Shown here piece by piece: positions 1 through 8,297 of a stretch of 64,000 nucleotides of DNA. The stretch comes from Thermoplasmata archaeon (GTDB lineage: Archaea; Thermoplasmatota; Thermoplasmata; Thermoplasmatales; Thermoplasmataceae), in contig JAKADM010000001.1 in the NCBI GenBank assembly GCA_021820525.1, forward strand, positions 186,001-250,000, written 5' to 3'. The notes under the pieces were generated by a model that worked only from the letters and a program-made list of their open reading frames with translations, was not told the origin of the DNA and did not search any database. Both the position numbers and the translations under genes were made by a program. Numbering within the stretch: position 1 is the stretch's first letter; every line of letters starts with the position of its first letter.

Positions 1-1
1 G

Positions 2-808
2 GTGGGCAGAATTAGGAAATGCGTGATTCCAGCTGCGGGAATGGGAAAGCGATTTTATCCATTGACCAGGGCACAGCCAAAGGAAATGCTTCCAATTGTG
101 GACAGGCCCGTAATACATTATGTGGTAGAAGAGGCAATAAAATCAGGTCTTGACGAAATCCTCATAGTCGTTGGATATGGGAAGGATTCCATAATCAACT
201 ATTTTGACAGGCATAAACTGGATAAAGAAATGGATATTTATGGCATCTATGATCTTCCGGATATATATTTTGTGAGGCAGAAGGAGCAGCTTGGCCTTGC
301 CAATGCCCTATCATACGGAGAACATTTCACAGATGATGAGGATTTTGCAGTCCTTCTGGGAGATACAATTTACAGATCAGGATCTGATGGTACAGTTACA
401 TCCCAGATGATTGATTCTTTCAACAAAATAAGGGAATCGATTATCGCACTGGAAAATGTTCCCTTAAAAGATGTGGTAAACTATGGGATTGTAGACGGGG
501 AGGAAATATCAGAAAATCTGTATAAGATTAAGCGAGTGGTTGAAAAGCCATCTGTTGAAGAAACTCCAAGCAATATGGGAATCACAGGAATTTACATCTT
601 TAGAAAGGAGATATACAGATATTTAAGGGATGTAAGGCCAGGAAAGAATGGGGAGATGCAGCTGGCAGATGCCATCAATGCCATGGCTAAGGAATACGAA
701 ATATATGGCCAGATAATCAACGGGGAAAGGTTTGATATAGGAAATATGGAACTTTGGATCAAAACATTCCTTAAGTTTGCCAGAGAGAGGGGATACCAAG
801 ACCATTAA
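2..808 (+). CDS. galU: UTP--glucose-1-phosphate uridylyltransferase-like nucleotidyltransferase
   Basis: The protein (268 aa) belongs to the sugar nucleotidyltransferase family that makes NDP-sugars from NTP and sugar-1-phosphate. The N terminus carries the glycine/arginine nucleotide loop PAAGMGKRFYPLTRAQPKEM (residues 10-29), then VDRP, and LLGDTIY near residue 120 supplies the metal-binding Asp. VEKP and the late FDIGNMELW motif also fit GalU rather than the LbH-tailed RmlA/GlmU types. Bacterial GalU is slightly longer (about 290 aa). The GTG at base 2 is two residues before the conserved core, so the gene looks nearly complete, but the left edge hides the promoter and a start further upstream cannot be excluded. 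The exact NTP and sugar are not decided by sequence. It could serve the heptose genes at 42.8-44.9 kb, which lack a nucleotidyltransferase. Confidence 0.85.
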   Translation: MGRIRKCVIPAAGMGKRFYPLTRAQPKEMLPIVDRPVIHYVVEEAIKSGLDEILIVVGYGKDSIINYFDRHKLDKEMDIYGIYDLPDIYFVRQKEQLGLANALSYGEHFTDDEDFAVLLGDTIYRSGSDGTVTSQMIDSFNKIRESIIALENVPLKDVVNYGIVDGEEISENLYKIKRVVEKPSVEETPSNMGITGIYIFRKEIYRYLRDVRPGKNGEMQLADAINAMAKEYEIYGQIINGERFDIGNMELWIKTFLKFARERGYQDH

Positions 809-930
809 GCGTAAGATTTTAAATAAGGATGACAGCATTTATTTAATAAGCAATTAACCTAAGATTGTGGGACTTTTAATTTAGTCGAAAGAGACTTCAT
901 TTTACCTTAATGGAGTTAAAATTTGCTCAG

Positions 931-940
931 TTATTTTAAC
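931..940 (+). promoter_or_regulatory. TATA element for glycosyltransferase-like gene
   Basis: TTATTTTAAC is centred about 26 bases before the ATG at 961. This spacing predicts a transcript that starts at or next to the start codon, a leaderless mRNA. Position and composition are seen; function is inferred. Confidence 0.45.
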
Positions 941-960
941 AGGTCAGTTATTACAGGGTT

Positions 961-1791
961 ATGATAGGGGCATATGCCTTTGCAACCTCAGACTGGAAAG
1001 AACTAAACTATCCACTGGATTTATGGCTTAAATGGAATTCCAAATTCTTTGATAAGATTGCCCTTGTCAAGTACGGGAATTTTGAATTAAATGTGCCGGA
1101 AAATGTAATTGTGAGTGAGATAGACGAAGTATCCAGAAAGGATTTCAATTTTTATATAAGGGGAAAAACAGAGGCCCAGCATCTTCTGGATACAGACTGG
1201 AAACTTGCACTTGATATAGATGAATTTGTGAATGGGAGGATATCTACTGAAAAGTTGAAAAGGGAAAGGGCCTATGCGATTAAGATGAGGAATCTATATG
1301 GAAATCCCCTAACTGAAATAATAAACGACATGTTTCCATCCTATTATTTCCGTCTTTCTTATGGAAATCGTGATTTTAAGGGAGACGGTGGAGATCTAAT
1401 CCACAATGAATGGAAACTGAGGAAAAATATGGAAAAATACGTGAGATTTGGGTTGAGAAAAGTTGGAATAAGTGAGAAGCCCCATTACATGGTGAGCAAG
1501 CCTTATGAATGCTGTGAGGTATGGCATACTGGAACGCTTAGAAGACAGGATGCAATGAGCCAAAAGTGGAGAGAACAGACAGAGAGAGAAGTCAACATGG
1601 GCGTAAAAACAAACGCAGAAAGGCTCAAGATTCTCAATAAACCATTTGATTACCATTCTTTCAGAAATCTTGGAAATAGGGTATACTTGAGAAGGTTAGA
1701 TGAGAATGAGGTGCCTTCAATAATCATGGAAAATAGAGATAGATTCTGGCAAACAGATTTTTCTGAGGATGAATATGAAAATGGCAATTAA
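961..1791 (+). CDS. Putative glycosyltransferase-fold protein
   Basis: The protein is 276 aa with no signal peptide or membrane segment. The stretch WKLALDIDEFV (about residues 80-90) resembles the metal-binding D-x-D-E-F motif at the end of the nucleotide-binding half of GT2/GT92-type glycosyltransferases. The N terminus (IGAYAFATSDWKELNYPLD) also looks like the opening strand of such enzymes. The C-terminal half has no motif I recognise. It lies 150 bases after the galU-like gene in the same direction but has its own TATA element. A role in cell-surface glycan assembly is plausible from the neighbour; family membership is inferred from one motif only. Confidence 0.5.
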   Translation: MIGAYAFATSDWKELNYPLDLWLKWNSKFFDKIALVKYGNFELNVPENVIVSEIDEVSRKDFNFYIRGKTEAQHLLDTDWKLALDIDEFVNGRISTEKLKRERAYAIKMRNLYGNPLTEIINDMFPSYYFRLSYGNRDFKGDGGDLIHNEWKLRKNMEKYVRFGLRKVGISEKPHYMVSKPYECCEVWHTGTLRRQDAMSQKWREQTEREVNMGVKTNAERLKILNKPFDYHSFRNLGNRVYLRRLDENEVPSIIMENRDRFWQTDFSEDEYENGN

Positions 1792-1828
1792 GATATTTAA
1801 GTTTGAAATAGATCAAAATAAACTTACT

Positions 1829-1841
1829 TAAAAAATATAAG
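1829..1841 (+). promoter_or_regulatory. TATA element of the methylmalonyl-CoA mutase operon
   Basis: An A-rich AAAAAATATAAG element is centred about 28 bases before the ATG at 1864, so the operon mRNA is probably leaderless. Three genes follow in one direction with overlap or tight spacing, so this is likely their shared promoter. Confidence 0.5.
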
Positions 1842-1863
1842 CCTTAATTGCTTTATCCATAGT

Positions 1864-3582
1864 ATGAATGACGAAACAAATTATTATCACGAGAAATTAA
1901 AGGAGATTGAAAGGAGGTATAGCAAAGAGGAGAATGAAAGGCTTAAAAAGTGGAGGGAAACTACCCTTAAAAGCTGGGAGAAATTGACAAATCCTGTATA
2001 CAGGGATTACGAAAACTCCTCGGGAATAAAGATCAGGGATCTTTACACGGAAACAGATCTCCCTCAAAACATGGAGGATATAACAGGGTTGCCGGGAGAG
2101 TACCCCTTTACCAGAGGAGTTTATCCCAATATGTACCGGGGAAAGCTGTGGACAATGAGAATGTTCTCAGGATTTGGGTCACCTGAGGATACCAATAAAA
2201 GGTTGAAGTATCTCATATCTCACGGTGAAACCGGCCTTAGTGTGGCCTTTGACATGCCCACATTATATGCCTATGATTGTGACAATCCAAAGTCAGAAGG
2301 GGAAATTGGAAAATGTGGTGTCAATGTTACAACCCTGAAGGATATGGAAACTATTTTTGATGGCATCGATCTTTCAAAGGTCACCACATCCATGACCATA
2401 AATGCCCCTGCTCACGTTCTGACCGCAATGTATTTTGCCATAGCACAGAAGCAGGGGCTGGATCTAAACAACGTTGGAGGTACGGTGCAGGCAGACATAC
2501 TCAAAGAATATATCGCACAGAAGGAATGGATATATCCCCCTGAGGCCCATTTAAGGATAATAAGAGACATGATGACTTACTGCACAGAAAATGCGAAAAA
2601 ATGGAACTATATTTCAATTTCCGGTTATCATATAAGGGAGGCGGGGGCAAGTGCTGTCCAGGAGCTTGCATTTACTCTCGCTGATGGTTTCTATTACGTT
2701 GAAATGGGTAAAAAAGCCGGGCTGGATGTGGATAAGTTTGCTCCCAGGCTATCGTTTTTCTTCAATTCGTCCATAAACTTTTTTGAAGAAATCGCAAAAA
2801 TGAGGGCTGCAAGAAGAATATGGGCAACAGTTCTTAAGGAAAAGTTTGGTGCAAAGAACCCACGGACAATGATGTTAAGGTTCCATACGCAAACATCTGG
2901 ATACAGCCTTACATGGCAGCAACCCCTTAACAATATAATAAGGACTACAGTGGAGGCCATGGCTGCCATACTCGGGGGCACCCAGAGCCTGCATACAAAC
3001 TCGTATGATGAAGCCATGGCCCTTCCAACTGAGGATGCTGTAAAGGTTGCTCTCCGAACACAGCAGATATTGGCAGAGGAAACTGGAATAGCAGACACAG
3101 TTGATCCCCTTGGTGGGTCCTATTATATTGAGTGGTTGACAGGCAAAATGGAAGAGGAGGCAATGAGGTATTTCGATAAAATAGAATCCATGGGGGGAAT
3201 TCTTGAGGCCGTCAAAAATGGTTATATACAGAGGGAAATAGCCGCAACCTCATACAAGAGGCAGAAAAGGCTTGAGGATGGGAAAGAGATAATGGTTGGT
3301 GTCAATAAATACGTGGATGAAGATGAGAAACCTCTCAATATTCTAAGAATTGGCAAGGAAGCAGAAAAGAGGCAGCTGGAAAGATTGAGAGAGGTAAAGA
3401 GCAAAAGGGATGAGAAACTTGTTAAGAAAACGCTGGATGATCTCAAGAACGCTTTTCTCGATGAAAATAAGAACATAATGCCCTATGTTATCGAAGCTGT
3501 AAAGTCATATGCAACAATAGAGGAGATATCAAATGTCGGAAGGGAAATATATGGTGGATGGAAAGAACCGGTCATTGTTTAA
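1864..3582 (+). CDS. mcmA1: Methylmalonyl-CoA mutase, large (catalytic) subunit
   Basis: This 572-aa protein is the substrate-binding TIM-barrel part of B12-dependent methylmalonyl-CoA mutase, interconverting methylmalonyl-CoA and succinyl-CoA. Family motifs are clear: YPFTRGVYPNMY near residue 80, RMFSGFGSPEDTN, GLSVAFDMPT, SISGYHIREAGA, and HTQTSGYSLTWQQP followed by GGTQSLHTNSYDEA. The cobalamin-binding domain is missing here because it is a separate protein, the usual archaeal split. The small-subunit gene overlaps its last 50 bases in another frame, so the two are translationally coupled. Propionyl-CoA, branched amino-acid or odd-chain acyl breakdown is the likely context; the beta-oxidation operon at 50.4-53.2 kb fits. 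No epimerase is in the window. Confidence 0.97.
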   Translation: MNDETNYYHEKLKEIERRYSKEENERLKKWRETTLKSWEKLTNPVYRDYENSSGIKIRDLYTETDLPQNMEDITGLPGEYPFTRGVYPNMYRGKLWTMRMFSGFGSPEDTNKRLKYLISHGETGLSVAFDMPTLYAYDCDNPKSEGEIGKCGVNVTTLKDMETIFDGIDLSKVTTSMTINAPAHVLTAMYFAIAQKQGLDLNNVGGTVQADILKEYIAQKEWIYPPEAHLRIIRDMMTYCTENAKKWNYISISGYHIREAGASAVQELAFTLADGFYYVEMGKKAGLDVDKFAPRLSFFFNSSINFFEEIAKMRAARRIWATVLKEKFGAKNPRTMMLRFHTQTSGYSLTWQQPLNNIIRTTVEAMAAILGGTQSLHTNSYDEAMALPTEDAVKVALRTQQILAEETGIADTVDPLGGSYYIEWLTGKMEEEAMRYFDKIESMGGILEAVKNGYIQREIAATSYKRQKRLEDGKEIMVGVNKYVDEDEKPLNILRIGKEAEKRQLERLREVKSKRDEKLVKKTLDDLKNAFLDENKNIMPYVIEAVKSYATIEEISNVGREIYGGWKEPVIV

Positions 3583-3997
3583 GGATAAACCAATTAAAAT
3601 TCTTTTGGCCAAGCCAGGTATAGACGGACACGACAGGGGAGTATTTGTACTTGCAAAGGCCTTTCGTGATGCGGGAATGGAGGTGCTTTATGCAGGTCTA
3701 CTTCCAACCCCGGAAGAGGTGGTTGATACTGCAGTTAATGAAGATGTGGATGTGGTGGCCCTTAGTTTATTGAATGGTGCCCACATGACAGTATTCAAAA
3801 AGGTCGCAGATCTGATGAAACAGAGGGGAATTGATGATATTGCCCTTGTTGGAGGGGGAACAATTCCGGATGAAGACAAACCATCACTTGAAGCCATGGG
3901 AATCTCGGGAAATTACGGTCCAGGCACACCTCTTTCAGTCATAATAGAACACGTTACCAGGAGAGCTGAAGAGGCAAGGCTCAAAAAACTAAGGTGA
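3533..3997 (+). CDS. mcmA2: Methylmalonyl-CoA mutase, small cobalamin-binding subunit
   Basis: The protein is 154 aa and carries the B12-binding fold. The signature DGHDRG (residues 31-36) includes the histidine that ligates cobalt from below. SLLNGAH and VGGGTIP follow, the second contacting the nucleotide tail. The ATG at 3533 has AGGAG at 3521-3525, seven bases upstream, inside the end of the large-subunit gene. An alternative ATG lies six codons in. It forms the heteromer with the preceding large subunit. The stop is followed directly by coding sequence for MeaB. Confidence 0.96.
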   Translation: MSEGKYMVDGKNRSLFKDKPIKILLAKPGIDGHDRGVFVLAKAFRDAGMEVLYAGLLPTPEEVVDTAVNEDVDVVALSLLNGAHMTVFKKVADLMKQRGIDDIALVGGGTIPDEDKPSLEAMGISGNYGPGTPLSVIIEHVTRRAEEARLKKLR

Positions 3998-4008
3998 TTT
4001 AAGCGGAT

Positions 4009-4953
4009 ATCGAAAGTCTTGTCGAGGGCGTTCTTAAATCGGATAGCAGGAGCATTGCAAGGGCAATTTCCTATGCTGAGGGCGCAAATAGCAATGTAAA
4101 AAAGGAGATGCTTTCAAAACTATACAATCACACTGGAAAGGCACAGGTCATAGGGATAACTGGTCCGCCGGGAATAGGGAAAAGCACATTGATAGGGAAT
4201 GTTTCATCAAAAATGGCAGATATGGGCCACAGGGTTGCCATTCTGGCCATAGATGCATCAAGTCCATTCACGGGCGGCTCACTTCTCGGAAACAGGATAA
4301 GGATGCAAGAATCATTGAGTGGCAAAAACATTTATATGCGGAGCCTTGCAAACAGGGGTGCAAGAGGAGGATTGTCAGAATCTTCCATAGGCTCCACGGC
4401 CATACTTGACGCTGCAGGTTTTGACACAATTTTTGTTGAAACGGTTGGGGCCGGGCAGGCAGATCTGGATGTTATGGATCTGGCAGATACAACCGTACTG
4501 GTGCTTGGACCAGGGTTGGGAGACCAGGTTCAGGCAATAAAGGCTGGAATAATGGAAATTGCAGATCTCTTTGTTATTAACAAAATGGACAGGGCAGATT
4601 CATATTTTGCAATGAAGGATATTGAAGATACCCTTGCCATGGACGATGCCAGACCTTTTAAGAGGGAAGTTGTTGGAACCACCATAAAGGACCCAACAAC
4701 ATACCAGTCTCTCATTGCACTTATGGCAAAGCACGGAAATTTCATGAGGGAAAGTGGCAGGATTGGAGAAAAAAGGTTTAAAATGGGCTTGAGATGGATG
4801 CTTGAAGATGAATTGAGGGCAAGAGTCATAGATCCCTTAATGAAACGCATACCGCCAAACAGTGAAAAGAAAAATTATTATGACCTCATGGCAACTGTTG
4901 GCCAGCTTTTTTCAGAAAATCTCAATAAAGTACTGGAAAAAGAAATTGTTTGA
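4009..4953 (+). CDS. meaB: MeaB/ArgK-type GTPase, chaperone of methylmalonyl-CoA mutase
   Basis: MeaB is a G3E-family P-loop GTPase that protects and reloads B12-dependent mutases. GPPGIGKST is the Walker A loop; the switch/Walker B part is DTIFVETVGAGQ and the guanine-specificity motif is NKMD. From the first ATG (4108) the protein would start only 15 residues before Walker A. The same frame is open back to an in-frame TAA at 4000-4002 and encodes ADIESLVEGVLKSDSRSIAR, typical MeaB N-terminal helix sequence. No ATG, GTG or TTG exists between 4003 and 4107. An AAGGTGA ribosome-site-like string lies at 3991-3997. I set the start tentatively at ATC 4009; a rare start codon, or a start at 4108 with loss of the helix, are the alternatives. 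Confidence 0.9.
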   Translation: MESLVEGVLKSDSRSIARAISYAEGANSNVKKEMLSKLYNHTGKAQVIGITGPPGIGKSTLIGNVSSKMADMGHRVAILAIDASSPFTGGSLLGNRIRMQESLSGKNIYMRSLANRGARGGLSESSIGSTAILDAAGFDTIFVETVGAGQADLDVMDLADTTVLVLGPGLGDQVQAIKAGIMEIADLFVINKMDRADSYFAMKDIEDTLAMDDARPFKREVVGTTIKDPTTYQSLIALMAKHGNFMRESGRIGEKRFKMGLRWMLEDELRARVIDPLMKRIPPNSEKKNYYDLMATVGQLFSENLNKVLEKEIV

Positions 4954-4972
4954 TCTCTCCGGAACTAAAAAA

Positions 4973-4983
4973 CCTTTAAATAA
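4973..4983 (+). promoter_or_regulatory. TATA/BRE element of hsp20
   Basis: AAAAAACC followed by TTTAAATAA looks like a BRE plus TATA box, centred about 25 bases before the ATG at 5003. A leaderless transcript is expected. Confidence 0.55.
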
Positions 4984-5002
4984 CCTTTAATGATAATCAC
5001 TT

Positions 5003-5392
5003 ATGGCAACGATGTATGGACCTTTGAAATTTATGGCAGATGAATTCATGAAAAATGTGAACGACAGAGCTAAGGAAGTATTGACATTTTTGTATCCTCC
5101 AGTGAAGATGTATGAATCCGGTGGGGAACTTGTAATTGAGGCAGATATGCCAGGGTTTGAAAAGAAGGATATTAAGGTCACGGCAAATAGATATTCTATT
5201 GAAATATCCGCATCCAGAAAGGAAGAGGAGGAAAATAATGTGTTCCTCGATCAGAGACCTACCAGGGTATTTAAATCAATAAAACTGCCTGTGGATATAG
5301 ATATGGATTCCCCTGTAGCTGCAAAGTATGCAAATGGAGTCCTGACGGTAAAGTTACCAATCAAGGGCTTAAAAACATTGAAGATCGAATAA
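5003..5392 (+). CDS. hsp20: Hsp20 family small heat-shock protein
   Basis: The 129-aa cytoplasmic chaperone binds unfolding proteins without ATP. The alpha-crystallin domain runs from about residue 33 (PPVKMYESGGELVIEADMPG) through the conserved ADMPGFEKKDI and ends with NGVLTVKLP near residue 112, the beta-strand signature. The tail ends LKIE: the usual I/V-x-I/V C-terminal anchor (LKTLKIE) is weak. The gene stands alone with its own promoter, and a T-rich run at 5441-5448 may end the transcript. Confidence 0.95.
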   Translation: MATMYGPLKFMADEFMKNVNDRAKEVLTFLYPPVKMYESGGELVIEADMPGFEKKDIKVTANRYSIEISASRKEEEENNVFLDQRPTRVFKSIKLPVDIDMDSPVAAKYANGVLTVKLPIKGLKTLKIE

Positions 5393-5454
5393 ATCAGCAC
5401 GCTTATTAAGAATTTTCTATTTCTGTATTTAAACATATATTTTTTTTCTGTATC

Positions 5455-5469
5455 AAAAAATATATATGC
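5455..5469 (+). promoter_or_regulatory. TATA element of small membrane protein gene
   Basis: AAAAAATATATATGC is centred 26 bases before the ATG at 5489. It opens the rightward gene series that leads into the ESCRT-like locus. Confidence 0.5.
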
Positions 5470-5488
5470 TTAAGGTACATAAACACAT

Positions 5489-5818
5489 ATGGACTTGGGA
5501 ACAATCCTGGCCAATCCTATAGTTGAGGTTGCCCTGATATTTGTAGATGGGATTCTATTCGGTCTTGGAATTAAGAAAGGTGTATGGTCAGTGCTTTTAA
5601 TTATTATTGCGGTTGCGCTTGGTGAATATATCAATTATTCGGTGGTACCGAAGACTTCACTCTCAACCTTTGAGGCAGATGTTAAGGACCATATTATGTA
5701 TGTAATTTCAAACATAGAAAAGGTGATTCCAGCTCACAGCATTGGTTCAATTGGTGCTATAGGTGTAAGTTTTATTGTATTTGGGGTAGGATTTGTCATA
5801 GGATATCTTAAGGGATAA
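5489..5818 (+). CDS. Small integral membrane protein (unknown)
   Basis: The protein is 109 aa. Hydrophobic stretches at about residues 10-27 and 33-48 form a hairpin with a short KKG turn, then a polar segment (about 50-85), then a third hydrophobic stretch at about 88-107 ending in KG. No family is recognised. It is the first gene before the helical/AAA cluster, but that cluster has its own TATA element 50 bases further on, so co-transcription is uncertain. A membrane anchor or target for the following system is a guess. Confidence 0.6.
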   Translation: MDLGTILANPIVEVALIFVDGILFGLGIKKGVWSVLLIIIAVALGEYINYSVVPKTSLSTFEADVKDHIMYVISNIEKVIPAHSIGSIGAIGVSFIVFGVGFVIGYLKG

Positions 5819-5834
5819 ATTCCATATTCTGTAA

Positions 5835-5845
5835 CATTTATATGG
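5835..5845 (+). promoter_or_regulatory. TATA element of the ESCRT-like/AAA gene series
   Basis: CATTTATATGG is centred about 25 bases before the GTG at 5864, which favours that GTG, or the ATG at 5873, as the first codon of a nearly leaderless message for the five genes up to 10058. Confidence 0.5.
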
Positions 5846-5863
5846 TTTGTTAATGTTATTGTA

Positions 5864-6457
5864 GTGATTAAAATGAAGATTATTAACAGAAACAAGGGTA
5901 AGGATGTAAAATCAATGACCCCTGAACAGGCTGAAAAATTAATTATAGAGGCCGAATCCAATCTTACATTGCTTGAAAAGGAAAGGGATCGTAAAAAGGC
6001 AAAATATGACGAACTTTTTAAACAGGGTGTGGAAGCTTCGGATTCAAGAAGGATGAATATAGCCCATGAGCTTGAGTTCATCGAAAAGGATATATCGGGT
6101 ATCGACAAAAAAATGAAATCCTATAGGGAAACAATAAGGATTCTTCAGGAGATCAAAAGTGCTAAATCACGGAAGACTGAACTTCCCGATCAGCTTATTG
6201 AAATGATGGACCCTGCAGAGGTTAAAACTCTCCTGGTTCAGAGTAAATCCGCTGAAAAACTGAGCCAGAAAAAGAGAGAATCCGTACTTTCAAGCATTGA
6301 TGACGTTTCTGCACTGGATGAAGAGGAGAAGGGTGAGGAAAATAAGTACATGCAGATATTCAGAGAGATGGACAGGAGCAGGGAGGACCTTTCACCCAAC
6401 AGAGAGAAAACATCGTCAAAGGAAAAGGAAAGTGATACGGATAAAGAAGAAGAGTGA
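5864..6457 (+). CDS. Charged helical protein, ESCRT-III-like candidate (1)
   Basis: The 197-aa protein is almost entirely predicted helix, rich in Lys and Glu. A basic N terminus (MIKMKIINRNKGKDVK) precedes two long helices (about residues 20-100) that could form the hairpin core of an ESCRT-III fold. A shorter helical part with SIDDVSALDEEEKGEE follows, then an acidic tail ending SDTDKEEE. Size and basic-core/acidic-tail layout match Snf7/CdvB proteins, but there is no sequence signature that proves it. The ORF overlaps the next gene, a Vps4-like AAA ATPase, by 4 bases. The alternative start is ATG 5873. A generic coiled-coil adaptor is the other option. Confidence 0.55.
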   Translation: MIKMKIINRNKGKDVKSMTPEQAEKLIIEAESNLTLLEKERDRKKAKYDELFKQGVEASDSRRMNIAHELEFIEKDISGIDKKMKSYRETIRILQEIKSAKSRKTELPDQLIEMMDPAEVKTLLVQSKSAEKLSQKKRESVLSSIDDVSALDEEEKGEENKYMQIFREMDRSREDLSPNREKTSSKEKESDTDKEEE

Positions 6458-7650
6458 TTCCCATGGATTCAGACTACCTCACGATTGAGAACATTAAAAA
6501 AATATTGACTTCTGACATAAAAGGTGAGGAGGAAGAGGAAAACAAGGGGAATTATGAAAAGGCAAGGGCATATATTCAGTCCATAATTGGTAACTTAAAT
6601 CTTCTTAAAAAGATAGATAAATACGATTCAGGGAGATATGAAGAACTCATAAAAAAATGGGAGGAAAAGAAAAAATCCATTGGTTCACCATCCCATAGGG
6701 ACATGCCAAAAAAAGATAAGGGTGGAAAAAGTTCAGGCCTGATAGGAAAGATGGAGGGAGAATTCAGGTCACGCATAGAATCGCTCATTTCTAAATCAGA
6801 TGTGCGCTGGGATCAGATAGGCGGCCTTGAGGAGGAGAAAAACGTCATTAAGGAGGCTGTATTTTTTGCAATGGCAACGCCCAGCAGGGACGTCAAGGTT
6901 CCAAAGTTAAGGAACATACTTTTATTTGGTCCACCAGGTACGGGAAAAACCACAATCGCAAAGGCCATAAGCACAAACATAGGCGCCACGTTTTTCAATG
7001 TAACCATATCTGAACTTCTTTCAAGATATGTGGGTGACTCGGAAAGAATAGTGAGCACACTTTACAGCGTTGCAAGAGAAAGATCGCCCTCTGTAGTTTT
7101 CCTTGACGAAATAGAATCCCTTGTTAAAAAGAGAGATGATGGAAATAAAAGTTCTGGTTCTGTTCTTCAACAATTCCTGGGTCAGCTGGATGGTTTTGGA
7201 ACGGGTGAAGAATTTGTTATGACTGTTGCTGCAACCAATGTACCATGGGATCTTGATCAGGCCATATTATCCAGATTTGAAAAGAAAATATTTATTGGTC
7301 TTCCAGACAGGGAAACCAGAGAAACTATACTGAAAATAAATACGGTTAAAAAGGGATATTCTGTAAAGGCAGATCTTGAAAGGATTTCTGAAATGACCCA
7401 AAATTACTCTGGGAGAGATTTGTACTATTTATGTTCAGAAGCGATCAGAAATATGTTGAGAAGAGCCAACAGGGATGCAATGGAGAGGATTGATGAACTC
7501 GTTTCAGAATCTGGAAATTCCATAAAATACAAGATTACTGATATTCTTCAGGAAGATTTTGAATATGCCCTTGGAAAGGTAAAACCTGTTTCTGACAGAA
7601 CAATGCTTGAAAAATATCGCGAATGGAAGGATAAATATGCAAGCAACTGA
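6454..7650 (+). CDS. Vps4/katanin-type AAA ATPase with helical N-terminal domain (1)
   Basis: The protein is 398 aa with one AAA module. Residues 1-75 are helical and charged (MIT-like position), and a Lys/Ser-rich linker runs to about 115. The ATPase follows: WDQIGGLEEEK at 119-129, Walker A GPPGTGKT (159-166), pore-loop region SRYVGDSER (190-198), Walker B VVFLDEIE (214-221), sensor-1 AATN (259-262) and an arginine finger in SRFEKK (R274). A C-terminal helix after the small lid subdomain is of the Vps4 kind. Such enzymes pull on and disassemble helical polymers such as ESCRT-III. GTG 6454 overlaps the previous stop; ATG 6463 is also possible. It is the first of three paralogous AAA genes in the locus. 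Confidence 0.85.
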   Translation: MIPMDSDYLTIENIKKILTSDIKGEEEEENKGNYEKARAYIQSIIGNLNLLKKIDKYDSGRYEELIKKWEEKKKSIGSPSHRDMPKKDKGGKSSGLIGKMEGEFRSRIESLISKSDVRWDQIGGLEEEKNVIKEAVFFAMATPSRDVKVPKLRNILLFGPPGTGKTTIAKAISTNIGATFFNVTISELLSRYVGDSERIVSTLYSVARERSPSVVFLDEIESLVKKRDDGNKSSGSVLQQFLGQLDGFGTGEEFVMTVAATNVPWDLDQAILSRFEKKIFIGLPDRETRETILKINTVKKGYSVKADLERISEMTQNYSGRDLYYLCSEAIRNMLRRANRDAMERIDELVSESGNSIKYKITDILQEDFEYALGKVKPVSDRTMLEKYREWKDKYASN

Positions 7651-7658
7651 GGTGCATT

Positions 7659-8297
7659 ATGGATAGGGATGCCAGTGAAATTATTGGAAAGATGTTAAGG
7701 AATAAGCCAACCTCTGATTTTAAGAAAGAATGGACTCTGAATCTTGCAAGTTTATGGTCAAAATATGGAAGCAAAAAATTTTTGGGAAGAAAGGGAATGA
7801 AAGAGGTCAGGAAAAACATGCAGGACACATATGTCATGATTAGCATGGAATCAGACGAAGTAAAAAGGCTTAAGTTGGAAATTGCAAAAATTAAGGACAG
7901 CAAGGAAGATACAGATATTATAAAATTCAACAGGGCAAGCGATGAGTTAAGTGTGAGGGAAAACAGGCTTTCCGAACTTCATTTAAGATATAAGTTTCTG
8001 TCATCCATATATTCCATTCAGGATCTTGCAAAGGGAACGAAATTTATTAAAAAAATAGATTCGACGCTTAAGAAAAAGAGCAATCTCGAAATTCTTGAAA
8101 AGGCCACAAAGGATTCCCTTATGAACAGAAAGGAGATTGAAAGAAACCTTGAATCTATGGAAGTTTATCTGGACGTAATGAAAGATGGAAAGACTGAGGG
8201 AATAAGGGACCCGGAGGAGAATGATCTTATGAATCTGGAAGAAAAGGAGGAGAAGGACAGGGAAGAGGATGAAGATGGAGATGTGATGACATCATGA
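7659..8297 (+). CDS. Helical coiled-coil protein, ESCRT-III-like candidate (2)
   Basis: The 212-aa protein sits between two AAA genes. The N-terminal 55 residues are basic (KKEWTLNLASLWSKYGSKK), a long heptad-like helix covers about 58-125, and another helical part runs to about 180. The tail is strongly acidic (EEKEEKDREEDEDGD). I recognise no family. Basic head, long helical core and acidic tail are shared with the genes at 5864, 8294 and 12838, which suggests related subunits of one assembly. GGTG lies just before the ATG at 7659, and the stop overlaps the next ATG by 4 bases (ATGA). Confidence 0.5.
   Translation: MDRDASEIIGKMLRNKPTSDFKKEWTLNLASLWSKYGSKKFLGRKGMKEVRKNMQDTYVMISMESDEVKRLKLEIAKIKDSKEDTDIIKFNRASDELSVRENRLSELHLRYKFLSSIYSIQDLAKGTKFIKKIDSTLKKKSNLEILEKATKDSLMNRKEIERNLESMEVYLDVMKDGKTEGIRDPEENDLMNLEEKEEKDREEDEDGDVMTS

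Noticed and set aside
2694-3098. 134-codon minus-strand frame inside mcmA1
   Set aside because: Shadow of the conserved mutase; no independent evidence.
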